Below are positions 8,128-18,200 of a stretch of DNA of 64,000 nucleotides, one piece after another. The stretch comes from Diospyros lotus (Eukaryota; Streptophyta; Magnoliopsida; Ericales; Ebenaceae). Under the pieces are notes generated by a model. It searched no databases and was not told the DNA's origin. It saw nothing but the letters and a program-made list of their open reading frames with translations. Positions within the stretch are counted from its first letter, which is position 1. Every line of letters starts with the position of its first letter. Made by a program: the position numbers and the translations under genes. The stretch is taken from positions 3,415,001 to 3,479,000 of the forward strand of contig NC_068350.1 of NCBI RefSeq assembly GCF_014633365.1, in the 5' to 3' direction.

Positions 8128-9450
8128 ATATATGTTGTTCTTGATTGATTTTTGGTTTGAGTTATTAGCATAGGCTGTGATTCTTTGTTGTTGGGTATTT
8201 CCTGTTGATTTTTGCAAGGGTTGAGAAAGTGTAAAGAATAGTGATTAATCCATCAATTTTTCTCTTCGATCTGTTTTCTGTTTCTACCTTATGTTTCTAT
8301 GTGATTTATTGCAAGATTAACTAGGGATTGAAGCATGAATTACTCACTGTTGTAAGTAAAAATCACTTGTTTATTTGGGAAAGTTTGTGAGGTTGATTGT
8401 GTGTAATTGCTTGGTGTATTTTGGAAGCATTGCAATCTAATCATTTCACTATTCTCAATTACATTTTTGTTGTTGTACGTGTTCTGTGTTGTTGTCTATT
8501 GGCTTGTATTTTTTTTTTTTCTTTTCTTGTTGGTTCTTTGTTTTTCCTTGCAAGAACAAAACCAAAGATAGCACCTATTAAGGTGGAAATTGAAGAGTTC
8601 AATATCCATGGAAACTTTAACATGTGATAGAACAAAAAGAAGAAAAGAAGGCAAGTAATCCGAGAATAAGGTATGGAATGACTTAAGAGTCTTAGTAAGT
8701 TGTTAAGTCTCTGTGTATTGGTAGGGTTGTTTATTTTTGGAGTTTAGGCATGAAAAGGCTAGGGCACATTGGTCATAAGAGAGCTGTTAGAGTTAAGCAT
8801 GTTAGGCATGAATGGATTTGTTTAGGTTAGTAACCTAGAGGGTTGTATGAATCCCATTTTATGGTATGGGTTAGAGGTTCCCATAAATGCCTGCGTTTTG
8901 ATTCCCATGGGTTGTAAGTTGCTTTCTCTGTTTCTTTATTGGGAGTTGTTCCAAGTTCCTAGTTTCTATCTAGGACCTGTTTTTAAATTCTGATGTAGGT
9001 GTAGATGTTGATGTGTGCCTGGTCTTGTAGAATTAAACGAACTTGAACAAACTCATAGTGTAGAGTTTGAGGTGGAAATGTGTCATCCTTAAGATGGAAC
9101 CTTAGGAAGTTTTCATATCTAATGAAAGCCCTGGAGTTAGCCTTGATGTCCTGTTTATAGGAGTCTTGATAGAGGTTCCTGTTACTCTTAGTGAGGCATG
9201 TATTAGTCGAGTCTATCTCGAGTCAAAAGTTTGAGCGAGTGTTAATTTTGCTCAAATGTGCTCCTGTTATAGCTGGGAGAGTTGCAGGTGTCTCTAGTCA
9301 AGTCCACTATCAATCCATTCTTGAGTCAAGGTGAAATTTGTTAGGTTTGTGACTCAAAATGTATTTGGTCAAGAGTTGGGTTAGGTTAGTGGTGTTTTAA
9401 GCCCAAGCTCAAGGCTTATTCTTTTATCCTAATGCCATCTGTGCCCCTTG
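8128..9450. other. Intergenic stretch, no gene seen
   Basis: T-rich DNA with many short stops in every frame. No recognisable domain, RNA gene or transposon end was found. Confidence 0.5.
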
Positions 9451-9454
9451 GCCC

Positions 9455-9465
9455 ATATATATAAA
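9455..9465 (+). promoter_or_regulatory. Possible TATA box of an orphan first exon
   Basis: TATATATAAAG lies about 140 bases before the ATG at 9596 and is followed by a CA-rich leader with a 13-codon upstream frame (ATGAGAAACCC at about 9519). The layout resembles a plant promoter and 5' leader, but no downstream gene was found. Confidence 0.3.
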
Positions 9466-9595
9466 GCAATGAATTAGGGGAAATTGAAATGGCTTTTCTC
9501 TTACACTTTCACACACACATGAGAAACCCTAATTCGAAACAGAAAGAGAGGGAGCAATAATAAGAACAGTGCACGCGAGGAAGCAAGATCAAAGA

Positions 9596-9662
9596 ATGGG
9601 GAAGGCGCTCGACAATCAGAACGGACAAACAAACCGCAAGCTGTTTCCAATCTTGTCTCACG
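9596..9662 (+). CDS. Possible orphan first exon, 22 codons and a splice donor
   Basis: From ATG at 9596 the frame reads MGKALDNQNGQTNRKLFPIL and two more residues, then meets a perfect donor CACG|GTAAGT. It follows a TATA-like box and a leader that looks transcribed. The protein start is not recognised and no matching later exon could be found in the next 2 kb, so this may be a gene remnant left by rearrangement, or a chance arrangement. Confidence 0.25.
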
Positions 9663-11325
9663 GTAAGTATGTATCACTTGGGGTAGTTTTTGTGAGAGAT
9701 TGGTGAGGTTTGAGTGCATGGGTTGCTCGGGTTTTGAGCATTGTACTCTGTATATTTTGCCTTGTTTGTTTTGGTTTCTGATTTGCAATGGTCGTGATGT
9801 TCTTGCGCATGTATTTTATAAATCCTTTTATTATTATTTTAGTGGATTGACTAGAGGCAGAGCCTCTGCCGTGAGTAGGATTCTTTTGAATCCGAACACA
9901 TATATGCATCATGTTCTTCATTTTCTTTTGTTTAGTTTTGGTTATCTGTGGATCTTGGTACTTCTCTTAGACTTGGCCTTGTGGCTATGTGTTTGTTCAC
10001 AGAAGATTTCTCAACATGTCTTTCGTCTCCCATCGATTCGAACGGAAGAATGTATTGTCAGCTGTCGTTGTCTCAACCAATCCCAATATATAGTTACAGG
10101 TAAGGCGAGCTAAAAGAAAAAAAAAATAGAAGAAGAACCGACCAAATCGATCATTCCTTCTATCTTCCCTTTCATCTTCGACCATTGTTTTTGCTCTCAT
10201 CTCCCGTCGATTCAAATGGAAAAATCGAGTTTCCCCTCAACCGTCAGCATCTCAACTGATCCCAACCCTTTTTTTTTTGCTCTGACCAACAATCCACGAG
10301 TCCCAACCAACCTACTCTTTCCCTTCACCGATCGACAACCCACAATCGACCCATGCTTCCCCATCCTCTTTGCTTTGATCGACAATCCGCGAGTCGCAAC
10401 TAACCCACGCAACCTATCTATTGATGAGTTTGTAATCTAGCGGCCACTGGGCGTGGTGTTTTGCTGTTTTATTTTTACGTGCTTAATGACACGTTTATTA
10501 CATGCTCAATGTTGATTAGATAATTAGATAGTTAATAGGTATAAATTATAAAGATTAAGTTGTCAAATTTGAAGTTCACAGGAGTAATAGACTTTTCTTA
10601 CAAAGTTAAGGAGAGAAAATATAGCTAGGTTTGGCCCACAAACTTATATTACAACTATTACAACTAAAACTTAGTAGGGTTATGTTAATTAATGAATGCT
10701 CTAGTTTTATTTTTAGATTTTGTGTAATAAGCACAAATTATTTTTACTACATAAATGTTTATATTAGTTGATAATAACTATATTATATTTTGAAATATTT
10801 TATCAATTAATAGAATTGTTAGTATACTAAAAATAATGTGCAATTATTATATTTTATTTAATACATCAAATACACCTTAATGGGTACCTAGGACACCCGT
10901 TTACATAACCCAATAACCTCCAATCTCATATCGTGAGTATCCTTTTCAGTCAGGATGTTTGAAATTTATGAGTGCAATGTATTATCTTCTTATTTAATTA
11001 TCTAAGACATTCTATAAACCCAATAGTTAGAAACAAATAATTCAAAAACATCTAAAAGAATCGTTGTTAGGAGTTGTACAAGGGATCTCTATCAATTTTA
11101 CCCTTGCTCATGTACCACATGGGTGCGCTTGAGTGTGTTGGGTTTGAGTTTTATATGAACTTATACATAACTTAATGATAATGTAAAATTAAACTAACCC
11201 GATCTAATTATTTTTTTAAAAAAAGAAGACATTTTAAAAGAGAATAGGCTTTAAACAAGACATGTCTATGGTTAGAATATTTGTGACTATTATTTAAATA
11301 GATTAGACCTATAATATAAGTTAGG
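9663..11325. other. Intergenic stretch, no gene seen
   Basis: Frames at 9700-10113 and 10216-10440 are open but have no recognisable domain and biased, low-complexity composition. From 10440 on the DNA is very AT-rich. A small perfect hairpin GGCAGAG-c-CTCTGCC occurs near 9856. Confidence 0.5.
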
Positions 11326-11509
11326 TGGTAGCTAGTATCAGGGACTAAGAGTGCTTTTGTTGTGGTTGGGTAGTACACTGATCAACAGCTTAATGTTGGG
11401 ACAACTATGGAGTATTCTAAGACTATCGAGGTTTTACGTTATTGCGGATATTCATTCGTCAACTTAAGTCAAGCAGGTAGCTAATATCAGGAACTGAGAG
11501 TGTGCTTTC

Positions 11510-11813
11510 TGTTGGAATTTTAGAGACATTGATAGCTATCAAGTTAACGAACAAAAGCTGAAAAAAAACATGAATGTGAAAGGTTGTAATCTCATTTTTT
11601 TATTCATACCATCATGCCTTTAAATAGGCAATACATGTCAATTGAATAACAAGAAAATAAGATTTATTGTTGGATTTAAATTTAAAAAACGAAATTATCT
11701 TAACCCACTAAATCAGTAAACAGAATTTTGACCCAATCAATCCACTAAATCAGTAAACAGATTTTTGACCCAATCAACCCACTAAATCAGCAATTTTGAA
11801 TCAATATTCAACA
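11510..11813 (-). repeat. 3' LTR of the gag-only Copia element
   Basis: 304 bp, nearly identical to 12731-13036; TG...CA ends on the minus strand, preceded in element sense by a purine tract. Confidence 0.92.
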
Positions 11814-12014
11814 TTCCTCCTTGATTCAAAGTTGCAAAACTTCAACTTTGTATGGAGCACTTCTCTCCAAATTTCTTCCCAATTGTAAAGCACTTCTCTT
11901 CACTTCTTGATGCACTTCTCATCACAATCAATACTTTGATGCACTTCTCATCACAATCAATACTTCCTTCAAATGTTAAAAAAAAAAAAATAATTCAATT
12001 TCTTGGAGCACTTC

Positions 12015-12635
12015 TTACCAACTGAGCGTTTCCTCTTCAATTGCCCCTTCAATCGCCTTCACTGTACTTGCTTGTTCTTTCAAGTTAAATCTGCAATCTT
12101 TTTTCAAATGCCCAAATCTTTTACACTGGAAGCATTGAGGCTTCCCCTTGTGCCAACAATCTTTCTCTTCATGACCAAGTTTTTTGCAATGGTCACATTC
12201 TGGAATTTTTCCTTTCTTCTTTGACGATGAACTCTTGGCAAGATAAGCTCCTTCCACCGTCTTTTCACTTTTTTCATTTCTCATAATCCTTCTTTGCTCC
12301 TGAGCTTGCAAGGCTCCGATTAATTCTGCCAATGTAATTTGGCTAATATCCCTTGAATCTTCAAGGGAGGAGATTTTTGCCTCAAACCTCTCAGGTAGAC
12401 TTATCAAGATTTTCTCTACAATCCTGCTGTCAGGTAGCTCTTCTCCCATAAGTCTGATTTTATTTACCACCGTCATTAGTTTTTCAGAGAACTCTTGGAT
12501 TGTATCCTTTTCATTCATTCTAAGGATCTCAAAATTTCTTTTGAGATTCAACACTTGTATTCTCTTCGTTCTAGCATTCCCTTGATATAGCTCTTTCAAT
12601 ATATCACATGCTTCCTTAGCCGTTTCACACGCCAT
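12015..12635 (-). CDS. Copia gag polyprotein (UBN2 type) with two zinc knuckles
   Basis: A 206-residue frame. The N-terminal part (KEACDILKELYQGN through LPERFEAKISSLE) is the C-terminal half of the gag_pre/UBN2 domain of plant Copia elements. It is followed by a Lys/Ser-rich linker and two CCHC knuckles, CDHCKKLGHEEKDC and CFQCKRFGHLKKDC, for RNA packaging. The reading frame is open upstream to the primer site without another ATG, showing homologous sequence (SQIHAAVSESIFSRI), so the usual N-terminal third of gag has been lost by fusion to the primer site. No protease or polymerase follows. Confidence 0.9.
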   Translation of the reverse strand: MACETAKEACDILKELYQGNARTKRIQVLNLKRNFEILRMNEKDTIQEFSEKLMTVVNKIRLMGEELPDSRIVEKILISLPERFEAKISSLEDSRDISQITLAELIGALQAQEQRRIMRNEKSEKTVEGAYLAKSSSSKKKGKIPECDHCKKLGHEEKDCWHKGKPQCFQCKRFGHLKKDCRFNLKEQASTVKAIEGAIEEETLSW

Positions 12636-12716
12636 GATTCTTGAGAAAATTGATTCGGAGACAGCAGCGTGTATTTGAGATAAAGCCCTCGGTGCTTTAG
12701 CTTCTGCTTCTTCATG

Positions 12717-12730
12717 AGCTCTGATACCAC
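12717..12730 (-). other. Primer-binding site, initiator-Met tRNA
   Basis: The minus strand reads GTGGTATCAGAGCTC directly after the 5' LTR end CCAACA. Confidence 0.85.
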
Positions 12731-13036
12731 TGTTGGAATTTTAGAGACATTGGTAGCTATCAAGTTAACGAACAAAAGCTGAAAAAAAAACATGAATGTG
12801 AAAGGTTGTAATCTCATTTTTTTTATTCATACCATCATGCCTTTAAATAGGCAATACATGTCAATTGAATAACAAGAAAATAAGATTTATTGTTGGATTT
12901 AAATTTAAAAAACGAAATTATCTTAACCCACTAAATCAGTAAACAGAATTTTGACCCAATCAATCCACTAAATCAGTAAACAGATTTTTGACCCAATCAA
13001 CCCACTAAATCAGCAATTTTGAATCAATATTCAACA
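12731..13036 (-). repeat. 5' LTR of the gag-only Copia element
   Basis: 306 bp partner of 11510-11813, followed in element sense by the initiator-Met primer site. Confidence 0.92.
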
Positions 13037-13339
13037 CTTTTGTTGTGGCCCGATAGTGCGCTGATCTACAGGTTAATGTTGGGACAACTATAGAGTATTT
13101 TAAGACTATCGAAGTGAAATCTCCTGCTGCTGCAATACTACTGTCATTTATCTTTATCTATCGTCATACGTACTCTGTTACATTACTCTCTTTCCTTTCA
13201 TTTGCGCTTGAAGGCTCATTCAACATATGAAAACTCAAAGCTAACCTTGTGCTTTTACGCTTTTGATTGGACGCCAGCATTCCAATGCCAAACATATGGC
13301 AATTGATTAGACACACCTCCCACCTCAGTTGTACAATCA

Positions 13340-14535
13340 GATGATGGATATTTTGATGCCATCATCAGCAACAAGAAGATCAAACCTCCATTCATCCATC
13401 CCCTCCCAACTGGGTAAATTTCCACTATTTTTCAACTTCTTCTCGTCCATTTACAATGGTTAATGGCCTCTGACATGTTTGTCCAAATTGGCTGAATGAA
13501 CTTCAGGCAGTTCAGCTGACGATACACCAAGTTCGAGTGCTCACCCCTCTCCTACTGTCAATCTTACTTGTGAGTACGCCCATACCATCCAGACCAGTTT
13601 GCCAGCAAGAAAACCAACAGCCTCCGGTCGCCCATTCCACCACAGCAGGGTAAATTTCCACTGTTTTCTGAATGAACTGCAGGAAGTTCAGCTGAGATTA
13701 CGGCAAGTTTAAGCCCTCGACCCTCTCCCGCCATCTCAACCTTAGTCGTGAATACGCCACTTTTACCCAGCCACATTCATATGGTGAGACACGGTCCGAT
13801 ATTCACCACAATGAACCATCTTACGAAGATCCAGAACCATGGCAAGGGAAGGAGACCCTTGTGGAACAAAGCCTTTCAGCTCAGATCCTTAACCCAAGCC
13901 GAGAGTGTGTCCAAGAAGCACTTCAGCATACTCGGCCTAACACCCTTACCCGCCTTGTCTCTGCTTGCTTTGACCACAGCGAGAAGATATTCCATTTATG
14001 CCTCATCCTCTGTGATAGCATCCGGTGTGCCCGCTCCCTCTACCGGGATCTTCATGACCTCCTTGATGTGCTCCCCCTGGACTCTTAAGTCCCGCTCTAG
14101 GGTCCGCCATGCTACTTCTTGTTCCACTTTTTGTTTGATTGGTACCGTTGTTGCTGTCGCAATATCCGCTATAGCTATAGCTTCCCATGCTCTCATTGCT
14201 CTAGTTGCAGGTCCATTACTCCCTGCATTCCTTCCTTCAAAGATCACTAAGAAGGAGCTGGCCCATCTGTCACAGCTTGATGCTGCAGCTAGTTGAACGA
14301 TTATATGCTGCCATTGAGGTGACAAGCTTCTCATTCGCCTAGGATTGGACAGAGGCAGGGACAGGCATCCTATCCATGAGGTTGCAAAGCAACTTAAAAA
14401 GAACCACTATAATTTTCTCGGCCAGCTTATGGATCTTGAGGAACATTTATGCCTCTGTTTGTCTGCTATAAATAGGGCTAGATCTCTCCTCCTCCAGGAG
14501 ATATATCTTCATCGGGCTCATTACCCGTGGTAAAC
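13340..14535 (+). pseudogene. UPF0496 family membrane protein pseudogene
   Basis: Pieces of a plant UPF0496 protein can be read in order but in changing frames. They are SPTVNLTCEYAHTIQTS at about 13545-13600, LNPSRECVQEALQHTRPNTL and CFDHSEKIF then LHDLLDVLPLDS at 13885-14088, KSRSRVRHA with a membrane segment AVAISAIAIASHALIALVAG at 14090-14212, KITKKELAHLSQLDAAAS to 14293, and HEVAKQLKKNHYNFLGQL then DLEEHLCLCLSAINRARSLL at 14366-14509. Stops and frame changes separate them. The 5' part is present twice: 13415-13590 and 13640-13770 share TAAATTTCCACT and the TPSPTVNL-type region. The family has two close membrane segments and an unknown role. The gene is broken and was probably never expressed after the duplication. 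Confidence 0.75.
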
Positions 14536-15291
14536 TTGTTGCATGCAATGGATAGTGATCTGGTTGACTACTAAAATGAATGAAGAATTGCCTGTTGAAG
14601 TGAGGATCAAAGGTACACTTTTTGGCAATGCCGCCTCCACCTTTTAATTTATCTCGTCATCCATTACGTTGTTATCTCTGCATATCAGGGCAGGGGGGAG
14701 GAATGACGTTTATGGCCCTAGAGATGGGTAGATTTAAGTGATTAATTCATTTAGTTAGTGGTCTTTTATTTTATCTTGATGTACTTGGATCTTATTAGGA
14801 ATTCAGCAAATAGAATTAGACGATCTAGGATTTCAATATGCCCATAATAAATAAAGGCTTATTGATGTGAGAACAATGTCTCTACTTGGCTGCATTTATT
14901 CAGGGAGATTTTTCTGCAACATTTTGTAGGCAATGGTTTTAAAATGGCCGTCTTCCTAGCTTTGCTAGTCTTCAACATTTTGTAGTAAGCCATGGTGAAG
15001 GAAAATTATCATTCATTAACATTTCTGAACAAACAAGTAAAACCGTGTGGTTGCCATTCCTGTTTGCTCCTCCATTAAATGACAACTTTCCTAGCTCTCT
15101 CCTCACTCGCTATGAGTGTGAGGTAACTTAAAAGATCATAACACCACATTGCCAATGTTCCCCTGATTCTGATTCTGATTCTTTTCCAACTCCACATAGA
15201 AATTAAACGAAGAGAAAGTAGAGAAGGAATGGTAGAAAGGATGGGTGGGTGTGTCAAACAGAAGAAACAGGCAATGACCAAACCGATTCAG
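14536..15291. other. Intergenic stretch and 3' flank of the kinase gene
   Basis: No gene or transposon end is recognised. The last few hundred bases probably contain the 3' untranslated region of the minus-strand kinase gene. Confidence 0.5.
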
Positions 15292-18200
15292 CTATGCTTT
15301 AGCATTGGGTTTTGGTGAATTGATGGAGAACTGATGATGGTAAGGAGAAGCATGTGAACTATTATTTGGTATGGAGAGGCTCCTTGGGTGCTGCTGCCCA
15401 TTCCTTGAAAGCGATCCAGCTTGTGCTTTTAAACTGTTTCTACTAGCATTTGGACTGGAGGCAACGCGATCGCCCTGCACTGTCTGGAAGTAATAGGACG
15501 AGCTGGCCATATCCTTGAGGTTTGGAAGCGGCTTCAAGGCTTCGACAACTTCACTCATCAGAGGTCTGGCCTTTGGGTCCCGGCTAAGGCAGCGAGCAGC
15601 CAACTGTGCAGCTTTCTGGGCACCTTTTATTGAGAAGTGGCCTTCAAGCCGGGGGTCTATCAGTCTGTAAAACCTTCTTCTCTCCACAAGATGTGGCCTC
15701 GCCCATTCGACTAGATTGTGCTCCCCAATGGGACGGTTTTTGTCCATTGATCTTCTGCCAGTCAACATTTCGAGCAGAACCACGCCAAAGCTGTAAACAT
15801 CACTCCTTGATGTAAGATGTCCTGACACGATACAAAGAGTATCAGAATAAAGAGTATCTAATCTCATGTCATGCAATATAGGTCTATAACTCGGGCTTCT
15901 TTTACCTGACTAAATGAGAAATAACCAATCTCATGTCATGCAATATAAGTCTAAATCACAGAGCAATGAGAAATAACCAATCTGACTAAATGAGTACTAC
16001 TCTCAATACAGAACATAACTGGCAAAACAGTGTTATATCTTCTAAAGTTCTATTATGTCAGCTTCTACAGAACTATGAACTCCTAGAAGGATTGACCAAA
16101 GCACCGACCCAAACTAGAATGGATTTGGGCACTCATATGGCAGCAGGGACATGCTTAAAGGGTATTCAAGGGTATGGTAGCATAAGAATTCAATGTTATG
16201 ATAGAAGCAGAGTAACTCAAACAGTGCATTCAAAGCTTTCCTTTAGTGGTAGTGGGCTAACGCAACACCAGAAATAGCAGAACTGTCATAGGTGGCAATA
16301 GGCAGACCAAACCATCAGCCATAAAAATAAACAAAAATATTCCTAGTCCGGACATGCATAAGCATAGTTAGAAAAGGGGGGAGAGCCAAACGCGGACAAA
16401 CGCAATACAAATAGCACAGGCTAGAGAAGGTCATAATTTATCCACCCCACAAGAGAGGTCCAAGCGCTGATATCAGAAAACAAGTACATTTACCTGTCAT
16501 CACATATTCGGGAGCTGCATAACCATAAGTGCCCATCACACGAGTAGAGACATGAGTCTTATCACCCTCAGGACCATCCTTAGCAAGTCCAAAGTCAGAA
16601 AGTTTGGCATTGTAATCCTGGAATAGCACTTTTTAGAAAACAAAAAAATCGGAGACAAATCTAACTTTCCAGAGATTTTTTTCACATACTGCATCTAATA
16701 GGATATTGGAAGTCTTAAAATCTCGATATATAACTGGCCTTTCTGCTTCCTCGTGCAGAAAAGTAAGGCCCTTTGCAGCACCAAGAGCAATTTTCATCCT
16801 GATGGACCAAGGAAGAGGAAGTGATCCTGCACTTAAAAGTTGATCGTGAGAGAATGGTAGCCAATGAAAATATGTGAAACTGTCAAAATGGTTCAGATCC
16901 AACAATGACTGAACTGCAATATGAAAAAAAAAAAAATGACTGAATTGTGTTTCCATGCCATGTTTCCAATCATTTATATTCCTTACACGTTAGTATAATG
17001 TGGTAGCACAAAAATATCAAAGGAGTAACAAAGCACAAGGAAAAATTTGCAATATGTAATACCAATACAGATCCAACAATGCTTAATCCGATACACAATT
17101 CTATATGCACACAATTTATTGGCCCATTCATATTTGCAAATAAAGGCATAGTTTTACATTTCTTGCATTCTAGGAGAATTTGGTACAGCATAAAGATGTT
17201 AGTGTATCCATTCATTTATTGGCCCATGAATTTTCCCAGCATTCATCTTTTAACATTCTTTTTCTCATTCTCTTTTTCATTATTTTCGTATTTGATATAA
17301 AAATTCAAAACTCAAAAGGCTTACACCTCAGTACCACAATGATTAATGCAGCACCTCAGATGGTAAGAGTGGGAAAGTGACAAATTCTTCATTTAAAACA
17401 CTGGCATCTAGCAGTCATTGAAAAGCAGTCCATGTAAAGCAACCTTGCACTAAAACAAACCTATGTGTGGCAGTCTTAGATAGGAAAATTGAAGAAATTT
17501 ATTGGAAACTTTATATAACTCCAACATATAATTAAATATAGCACAATGAATCCCTAATATGCACTTTAGGGGAAGAAAAATAACTAATGGATCTCATGTA
17601 TCATCTCTGGAAGCACCTCAGAGAAAAATGAAAAATAATTAGTTTTATAAGATAGCACTAGAGAACTCTTCAAATCACTTGGAACAAATTACGAAGACTT
17701 TTCCTGGATTCAAAGTTTAGGTCTAGAATTTATGTAGCTGACCCCACAAAGTATGATTAAGGCTTGGGATTGTAGTTGTTCTTGTTAATAGATATGAATG
17801 ACTACAAAATAAAGAAACAAACTATGGCACCCAAGTGACAATCTGTTGGATAAAAAATAGGTTTTCAGTCCACCAAGAAGTTAAATTCCTAAATAAAAGG
17901 AAGCCTATATACTTGAGGGCTATGGATCAGACTTTCCATTCCTCTTTATTAAGAACCATGGGTATAAAAGAAGTAATTATATTGGAGAAAAGCATCCACA
18001 TACTCCGAAACAGGTGGTTCTCCAAGCTTCCTCGAGGCATGAACTCATACACCAACAATCGTTGATCATCTTCAATGCAGTAACCAATCAGTTTGACCAA
18101 ATTAGGATGAATGAGGTCCCCAAGAAAACTTACTTCAGCCTACCAGTCCAGATGAGATGAAACATGAGAACAACCAAGAATCACAATGAACAAGAAGGTA

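Larger units (their letters stand above)
11510..13036 (-). mobile_element. Short gag-only Copia element with complete LTRs
   Basis: Two LTRs of 304 and 306 bp (11510-11813 and 12731-13036) start TGTTGAATATTG and end TCCAACA on the minus strand. The primer site TGGTATCAGAGCTC (initiator-Met tRNA) directly follows the 5' LTR, and a purine tract CAAGGAGGAA precedes the 3' LTR. The 917-bp interior holds one ORF, a Copia gag. The flanks CTTTC and CTTTT form a five-base target duplication with one change. The very small size and gag-only content match TR-GAG or TRIM-type elements. The LTRs differ at few positions, so it is fairly young. It inserted into a tandemly duplicated segment. Confidence 0.9.
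11327..13115 (+). repeat. Tandem duplication of about 149 bp, second copy split by a retroelement
   Basis: GGTAGCTAGTATCAGGGACT at 11327 recurs as GGTAGCTAATATCAGGAACT at 11476. The rest of the second copy continues after the inserted Copia element, at 13037, with TGTTGTGGCCCGATAGTGCG matching TGTTGTGGTTGGGTAGTACA of the first copy. The duplication is therefore older than the insertion. Confidence 0.8.

Noticed and set aside
10212..10412. Repeated RGL-type words on the minus strand
   Set aside because: Short imperfect direct repeats explain them; no coding evidence.
9700..10440. Frames of 137 and 74 residues on the plus strand
   Set aside because: Cys/Leu-rich or low-complexity translations without family features, and a competing frame on the other strand of similar length.
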